Source of the DNA: Actinomadura alba | GTDB taxonomy: Bacteria > Actinomycetota > Actinomycetes > Streptosporangiales > Streptosporangiaceae | Direction of reading: 5' to 3' | Assembly: GCF_014323705.1 (NCBI RefSeq) | Contig: NZ_JABVEC010000012.1 | Span: forward strand, 62,001 to 126,000 | Length of the DNA: 64,000 nt | Shown: positions 60,037-64,000 of the stretch, in pieces | How the letters are laid out: each line of letters starts with the position of its first letter | Position numbering within the stretch: the first letter of the stretch is position 1 | Translations under genes and position numbers: made by a program | The notes under the pieces: generated by a model | Database searches by the model: none | What the model was told of the DNA's origin: nothing | What the model saw: only the letters and a program-made list of their open reading frames with translations

Positions 60037-60969
60037 ATGAATCAACACGAAGACCGCATTCGGGATGCCCTGGAGCGGCTGGTGACGGAGCGGGTCGTGG
60101 CACCGGCGCAGGTCGAGCCGATCACACAAGCGGTACGGGATGCATTGGCCGCACCGATACCGCAACGAGGTGCCCGCTGGACCGAGATCATCTCGTACGC
60201 GGGCGGTGCGCTGGTGCTGGCCGGCGCCATGGCCATGTTAGGACCGGCCTGGCAGGACCTGTCCAGGGGAGTGCGGTTCGGCCTGCTCGGGCTGATCACG
60301 GTACTTCTGCTGGGCGTCGCTCTCGTGGTGCAGCGAACCGGCTCGGCGGCGCGCCGGCGGGTCGCTGGTGTGCTGTGGACGCTCGGCGCGGGCACGGCGG
60401 CCCTCGGTGCCGCCCAACTCGCACACGAAAATGAGGCGCTGATCGGCAGTGTGGTGGGCCTCGTCGTTGCGGTCGCCGGGTACGTCCGCTTCCCGGGATC
60501 GGTGGGGCTGCTGGCCATCGGCGTGCTCAGCATGACCGCGACGATCATGCTGCTCGACCTGATCGACCTCCGATCGAGATTGCTCGAGGCGTTCGCCGTG
60601 ATCGCTCTCGGTACCGTCTTCGCGGCGCTTGCGGCGGCGGGCGTGTTGCGGCACCGAGCGCTGGGCCTTGGGATCGGATCGGTGCTGGCTCTGATCGGAG
60701 CTCAGTGGCCCGTGCTACTGACAGACCACGGCGCGTGGCCATACCTCCTGACATTGGTCATCGCGGTGGGATGCCTGGCGCTCTACATGTGGGAGAACAC
60801 GTGGGTGCTGATCGTCGCGGGGGTCGCCGGAATCGCCATCGCCGTCCCCGAGGCGATCTGGAATCTCACCAACGGTGCTCTGGGTGGCGGGATCATGACG
60901 GTCCTCACCGGGTTCATCCTGCTGGGGGCCGGGGTCCTCGGGTTGATATGGCACCGCAACGTCGGTTGA
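60037..60969 (+). CDS. Multi-spanning membrane protein (DUF2157-like)
   Basis: The 310-aa protein has a short helical cytoplasmic N-terminus (MNQHEDRIRDALERLVTERV) followed by ten hydrophobic segments (ISYAGGALVLAGAMAMLG, FGLLGLITVLLLGVALVV and so on to LTGFILLGAGVLGLIWH). Layout and N-terminal helix resemble DUF2157 membrane proteins. No operon partners; function unknown. The ATG lacks a strong ribosome site. Confidence 0.65.
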   Translation: MNQHEDRIRDALERLVTERVVAPAQVEPITQAVRDALAAPIPQRGARWTEIISYAGGALVLAGAMAMLGPAWQDLSRGVRFGLLGLITVLLLGVALVVQRTGSAARRRVAGVLWTLGAGTAALGAAQLAHENEALIGSVVGLVVAVAGYVRFPGSVGLLAIGVLSMTATIMLLDLIDLRSRLLEAFAVIALGTVFAALAAAGVLRHRALGLGIGSVLALIGAQWPVLLTDHGAWPYLLTLVIAVGCLALYMWENTWVLIVAGVAGIAIAVPEAIWNLTNGALGGGIMTVLTGFILLGAGVLGLIWHRNVG

Positions 60970-61017
60970 CAACAATCGCGACCACCCCTGCGGATGGGTT
61001 ACGACCAACAGGGAGCA

Positions 61018-61212
61018 TGGGTTGGCGGGTCTGGCCGATGAGCCGCGGCCGGGTCGGCCACCATCGATCCTGCTCGATCAGGTCGAGGAGGTGGTGGCGT
61101 TCACGCTGGAGAAGACGCCGGGCGAGGCGACGCTGGTCGCGTAGGTCGATGGCCGAGCGGACCGGGTTGCCGAAGTCCACGATCGGGCGGATCTGGCGGC
61201 GTTTCGACGTCC
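61018..61212 (+). pseudogene. IS630-type transposase fragment
   Basis: One frame reads GLADEPRPGRPPSILLDQVE then EVVAFTLEKTPGEATLV. After a frame change RRSMAERTGLPKSTIGRIWR and RFD follow, matching the N-terminal HTH region of IS630 transposases (DEPRPGRP, SMA...G.S.STI.RIW). The DDE domain is missing. Confidence 0.7.
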
Positions 61213-61475
61213 TCCCTCGACGGCCCGCGCGGCGTGTTCGTCCGCCCACCGCTCGGCGTCATCCACCGCGCGCGGGCTTGGTCTCCTGCCGGTCCGGACG
61301 GCCGGCTGTGCCTTCTCCTGCCCGGCGGCGACAATTCCGAACGACGCAGAACGACTCCGGACTCGACCGGTGGACCCCCTGGCAAAGATCGCCATTCCCG
61401 CGTGACGCACCGACTGAGGCTGGAATGATCAAAGGCCGGCCAACGCCCCGACCCTCCGACCAAAGAGTGGCTCCT

Positions 61476-62291
61476 ATGACTGACCAGACGCCCGCATCTG
61501 ACAGGCCAAAGCCCGCGATCGACACCACCACCCCGCATTCAGCAAGGGTGTGGAACTACTGGCTTGGCGGCAAGGACAACCACCCCGTCGACCGGCAGGT
61601 CGGTGATCAGGTCCGGGAGGTCTATCCGGGAATCGTAGACGTCGCTCGGCACTCCCGCGCTTTCTTGGGGCGGGCGGTGCGGTTCCTGGCTGGTGAGGCG
61701 GGGATCCGGCAGTTCCTGGACATCGGGACCGGGCTACCTACCGTCGACAACACCCATGAGGTCGCCCAGCGCGTCGCCCCCGAATCCAAGATCGTCTACG
61801 TCGACAACGACCCACTGGTGCTGTTGCACGCCCGCGCTCTGCTCACCAGCACCCCGCAGGGCGACTGTGACTACATCGACGCCGATGTACGCGACCCTGA
61901 CAGCATCCTGACCCAGGCGGCCCGCACCCTGGACTTCACTCAGCCGATTGCCTTGATGATGCTGGGCATCCTAGGCAACGTGTGGGACGACGGGCAGGCG
62001 AGAGCGATCCGCGACCACCTGATGGCGGCACTACCATCGGGCAGCTACCTGGTTCTGGAAGACGGCACCAACGTCGTGGCCCCCGAGGCCGCCGCTCAAG
62101 CGGAGAAGACCCGCGCCGAGGCAGGCGACCCCTACCGGCTGCGCGCCCCCGAGCAAATCGCTGAGTTCTTCGACGGCTTGGAACTGCTTGAGCCGGGTGT
62201 GGTGTCGGTATCGCGCTGGCGGCCGGAGACCACCCCTTGGGGGCAGCCGGACGAGGTGGAGGCCTTCTGCGGTGTCGCCAAGAAGCCATGA
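61476..62291 (+). CDS. SAM-dependent methyltransferase (DUF574 family)
   Basis: The 271-aa product starts MTDQTPASDRPKPAIDTTTP and has the DUF574 signatures SARVWNYWLGGKDNHPVDRQ, IRQFLDIGTGLPT, VVYVDNDP-type motif (KIVYVDNDPLVLLHARALL), YIDADVRDPDSIL and EPGVVSVSRWRPE. This methyltransferase family is greatly expanded in actinobacteria and mostly uncharacterised. Convergent with a second family member at 62737-63585, with 445 bases between them. Confidence 0.88.
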   Translation: MTDQTPASDRPKPAIDTTTPHSARVWNYWLGGKDNHPVDRQVGDQVREVYPGIVDVARHSRAFLGRAVRFLAGEAGIRQFLDIGTGLPTVDNTHEVAQRVAPESKIVYVDNDPLVLLHARALLTSTPQGDCDYIDADVRDPDSILTQAARTLDFTQPIALMMLGILGNVWDDGQARAIRDHLMAALPSGSYLVLEDGTNVVAPEAAAQAEKTRAEAGDPYRLRAPEQIAEFFDGLELLEPGVVSVSRWRPETTPWGQPDEVEAFCGVAKKP

Positions 62292-62736
62292 TGCCCCAGA
62301 GTGAGGTCTGGTGGTGGGTCCGACCCCGCTGACCGGCCCGTTCTTCTCACCACAACAGTCAGGTGCTGGCCTGCTCACGCATCGCTGCGGCTAAGGCGGG
62401 CGCCCAGGCGTTGATGGTCGCGAACCACTCGTCATACTCGTCGCTCGCGCGAGTCGGAAAGCCACAGCCGGCAAGAACCGCGGGCCGCTGCGCCAGCCCT
62501 CGCTACCATCTCTGGCGGCTTCTGTGCCCGCCCGGCGGCAAAGCGGCTGGGCGAAGTTTCCGGTCGCGATAGCCCCACCGACAAAACCCCCACGGGCCCC
62601 GGCCCCGGCCGGCTGACACCGCACGATCGAGAGGCGTCGATCAACGGTCGTTAGCCGACACTCCGTCGAGCGGTCGTCTTCATCCAGAGACCCAACGCGA
62701 AGTACGTGGCCATTCTCGGGGCGCTCGGCCGGGTCG
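62292..62736. other. Spacer between two methyltransferases, with a gene scrap
   Basis: The minus strand holds a short C-terminus-like piece, SDEYDEWFATINAWAPALAA then AMREQAST and a stop at about 62360, of unknown family and without an upstream body. The remainder shows nothing recognisable. Confidence 0.3.
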
Positions 62737-63585
62737 TCAGGGCTTGCGTAGGATTCCGCCGTACTCGTAGATGCTGCGGTCCCGTTGGGAAGCGCCCTCG
62801 TACTGGGTCAGTTCGGCGGGGACCGGGGCCAGGGGTGGCTGCAGGTCCATCGGGCGCCAGCCCACCAGGTTGCACAGGCCGGGCTCGACCGGCTCCAGGC
62901 CGGTGAACAGCGCGTCGACCTCGGCAGGGGTACGGGTCTGCCACGGGATCCCGGCGCTGGTGACCTGTTCGGTCATCAGCGCACCCTTGGCCGGGTCGTC
63001 GCACACCACCTGCGAGAAGGTCAGGAAGCTGCCGGGCGTGGCCCGGTCCATGACGGTGTGCAGGACCCGGTGCGGGTCGTCGGAGTCGGGGAGATGGTGG
63101 CCGACGGACAAGAACAGCACCGCGACCGGCTCGTCGAAGTCGATGAGCCGTTTGACGTCCTGGTGGTCCAGGATCGAATCCTGGTCGCGGATATCGGCGG
63201 TGATGACCGTGGTGGAGGGTTTGTTGGCCAGCAGAGCCCGGCCGTGCACCAGCACGATCGGATCGATGTCCACGTAGACGACGCGGGCGTCCGGGGCGAA
63301 CTGCTCGGCGACTTGGTGCACGTTGTTGTCGGTCGGCAGGCCGCAGCCCATGTCGATGAACTGCCGGATCCCGGTTTCGGCGAGGTAGCGGACGGCGCGA
63401 TAAAGGAACAGGCGGTTCTGCCGGGTGATGTCCAACCCGGCGGGGAAGGACTTCAGCTGCCCCCTGATGAACTGCCGGTCGGCCTCGTAGTTGTCCTTGC
63501 CGCCCAGCAGCCAACCGTAGGCGCGAGCCGACGTCGGCACGTCCATGGGAATGTCTCCGACCGACGGTTCACCGTCGTAGCTCAC
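62737..63585 (-). CDS. SAM-dependent methyltransferase (DUF574 family)
   Basis: The 282-aa product has TSARAYGWLLGGKDNYEADR, IRQFIDMGCGLPTDNNVHQV (SAM-binding glycine loop), RVVYVDIDPIVLVHGRALL, ITADIRDQDSIL and EPVEPGLCNLVGWRPMD. It is a clear paralogue of the protein at 61476-62291 but not a recent duplicate. The end (YEYGGILRKP) is typical of the family. Substrate unknown. Confidence 0.88.
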   Translation of the reverse strand: MSYDGEPSVGDIPMDVPTSARAYGWLLGGKDNYEADRQFIRGQLKSFPAGLDITRQNRLFLYRAVRYLAETGIRQFIDMGCGLPTDNNVHQVAEQFAPDARVVYVDIDPIVLVHGRALLANKPSTTVITADIRDQDSILDHQDVKRLIDFDEPVAVLFLSVGHHLPDSDDPHRVLHTVMDRATPGSFLTFSQVVCDDPAKGALMTEQVTSAGIPWQTRTPAEVDALFTGLEPVEPGLCNLVGWRPMDLQPPLAPVPAELTQYEGASQRDRSIYEYGGILRKP

Positions 63586-63805
63586 TGCGCGCTCCCGTGC
63601 CTTGCATCGATGAGGAAATGCCCTTCGGAAGGGTACTCCGAACGCCCCGGTCGACGCCGATCTTTGCCGATCCCGGCAGCTGCAAGTCGTGAAATCGTGG
63701 ATGTTGCTTCGGCGCCGGGCAGAAGGTCTCCCAGCTCACCCCCGCGTCGGGCCGTGGTTCCGACGCCTACCTGAGGGACCGGGGTAGATCGCTTCCACGC
63801 ATTGG

Positions 63806-64000
63806 TCACGAGGAGAGGTATTTCAGGAAGCCGTTGGCGAGCGCCTTGGCGATTCGCTGGCGAAACTTCGGGTCCTTCAGCTTCGCGGCGTCACCGGGGT
63901 TCTGCATGTTGCCGCACTCGACGAACACCGAAGGCACCTTGGCCAGGTTGAGGCCACCTAGGTCATTGCGGACGCTGATGCCGTTCTTCCCGATGTAATT
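63806..64000 (-). CDS. N-acetylmuramoyl-L-alanine amidase, C-terminal end (runs off window)
   Basis: The last 64 codons of an Amidase_3 domain: IGKNGISVRNDLGGLNLAKV, then PSVFVECGNMQNPGDAAKLK with the catalytic Glu, and a terminal FRQRIAKALANGFLKYL. It cleaves the amide bond between muramic acid and the stem peptide. The N-terminal part, which would show export signal and wall-binding modules, lies beyond the window. Confidence 0.85.
   Translation of the reverse strand, partial: NYIGKNGISVRNDLGGLNLAKVPSVFVECGNMQNPGDAAKLKDPKFRQRIAKALANGFLKYLSS

Noticed and set aside
1..64000. tRNA, rRNA, riboswitch or CRISPR features
   Set aside because: None could be recognised by reading; no CCA-ended cloverleaf, repeat-spacer pattern or known riboswitch core was found.

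Overview
The window is high-GC actinobacterial chromosome. GTG starts, GGAGG-type ribosome sites, DUF397/DUF5753 proteins, two DUF574-type SAM-dependent methyltransferases, Tat-type leaders and an ECF sigma/DGPF pair point to the Streptosporangiales (Nonomuraea-like); this placement is inference from gene content. No rRNA, tRNA or CRISPR array was seen.

Layout. 0-18 kb is accessory DNA with many decayed genes: a partial AraC-type regulator, FAD-oxidase remnants, a 5'-truncated glycosidase, an intact secreted S15 peptidase, recombinase fragments, an EEP-family membrane protein, a D,D-carboxypeptidase beside a broken serine hydrolase, and a TPR/aspartic-protease-like protein. It continues with DUF5753/DUF397 proteins, a LysR regulator divergent from a GyrI-like/AlkD-like/EamA set, and a P450. 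18.4-28.7 kb is one minus-strand operon for an extracellular polysaccharide: pseudo-receiver LuxR regulator, secreted CE18/Agd3-like deacetylase, PelF-like glycosyltransferase, PelG-like transporter, 4,6-dehydratase, nucleotidyltransferase, SDR epimerase/reductase, GH135 (Sph3/spherulin-4-like) and GH114 lipoprotein. 29-31 kb holds IS and kinase remnants and a 5'-truncated PepSY protein. 31-38 kb has an MMPL transporter pair, a GlxA-like AraC regulator and an ECF42-like sigma/DGPF/DUF998 group. 38-46 kb has IS debris, a truncated D-aminoacylase, an M14 carboxypeptidase, and glycoside hydrolases behind two LacI-type boxes. 46-48 kb is a HEAT protein plus MerR-HEAT regulator pair behind a MerR-type promoter.

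48-59 kb is the second notable region. On the minus strand lie a membrane NACHT NTPase, a YcaO protein with an overlapping small peptide gene, a PGAP1-like lipase and a small membrane protein. Divergently, on the plus strand, lie a 154-aa protein, a 424-aa protein with two related halves, a DyP peroxidase, an alpha-dioxygenase/cyclooxygenase-like haem protein and a 38-aa peptide. Together these look like a lipid-release and lipid-oxygenation locus. 59-64 kb contains a broken CHAP/peptidoglycan-binding gene, a multi-TM protein, an IS630 remnant, two convergent DUF574 methyltransferases and the 3' end of a cell-wall amidase gene.

How the genes work together. In the polysaccharide operon the three sugar-nucleotide enzymes would make an activated (deoxy)sugar, PelF polymerises, PelG exports, the CE18 enzyme deacetylates outside the cell, and the two hydrolases trim or release polymer. 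The hydrolase/deacetylase set is the same as in the Aspergillus galactosaminogalactan cluster, while PelF/PelG are of bacterial Pel type; no PelA, B, C, D or E is present. In the second locus the lipase could free fatty acids for the dioxygenase. Both systems are inferred from families and layout, not shown experimentally.
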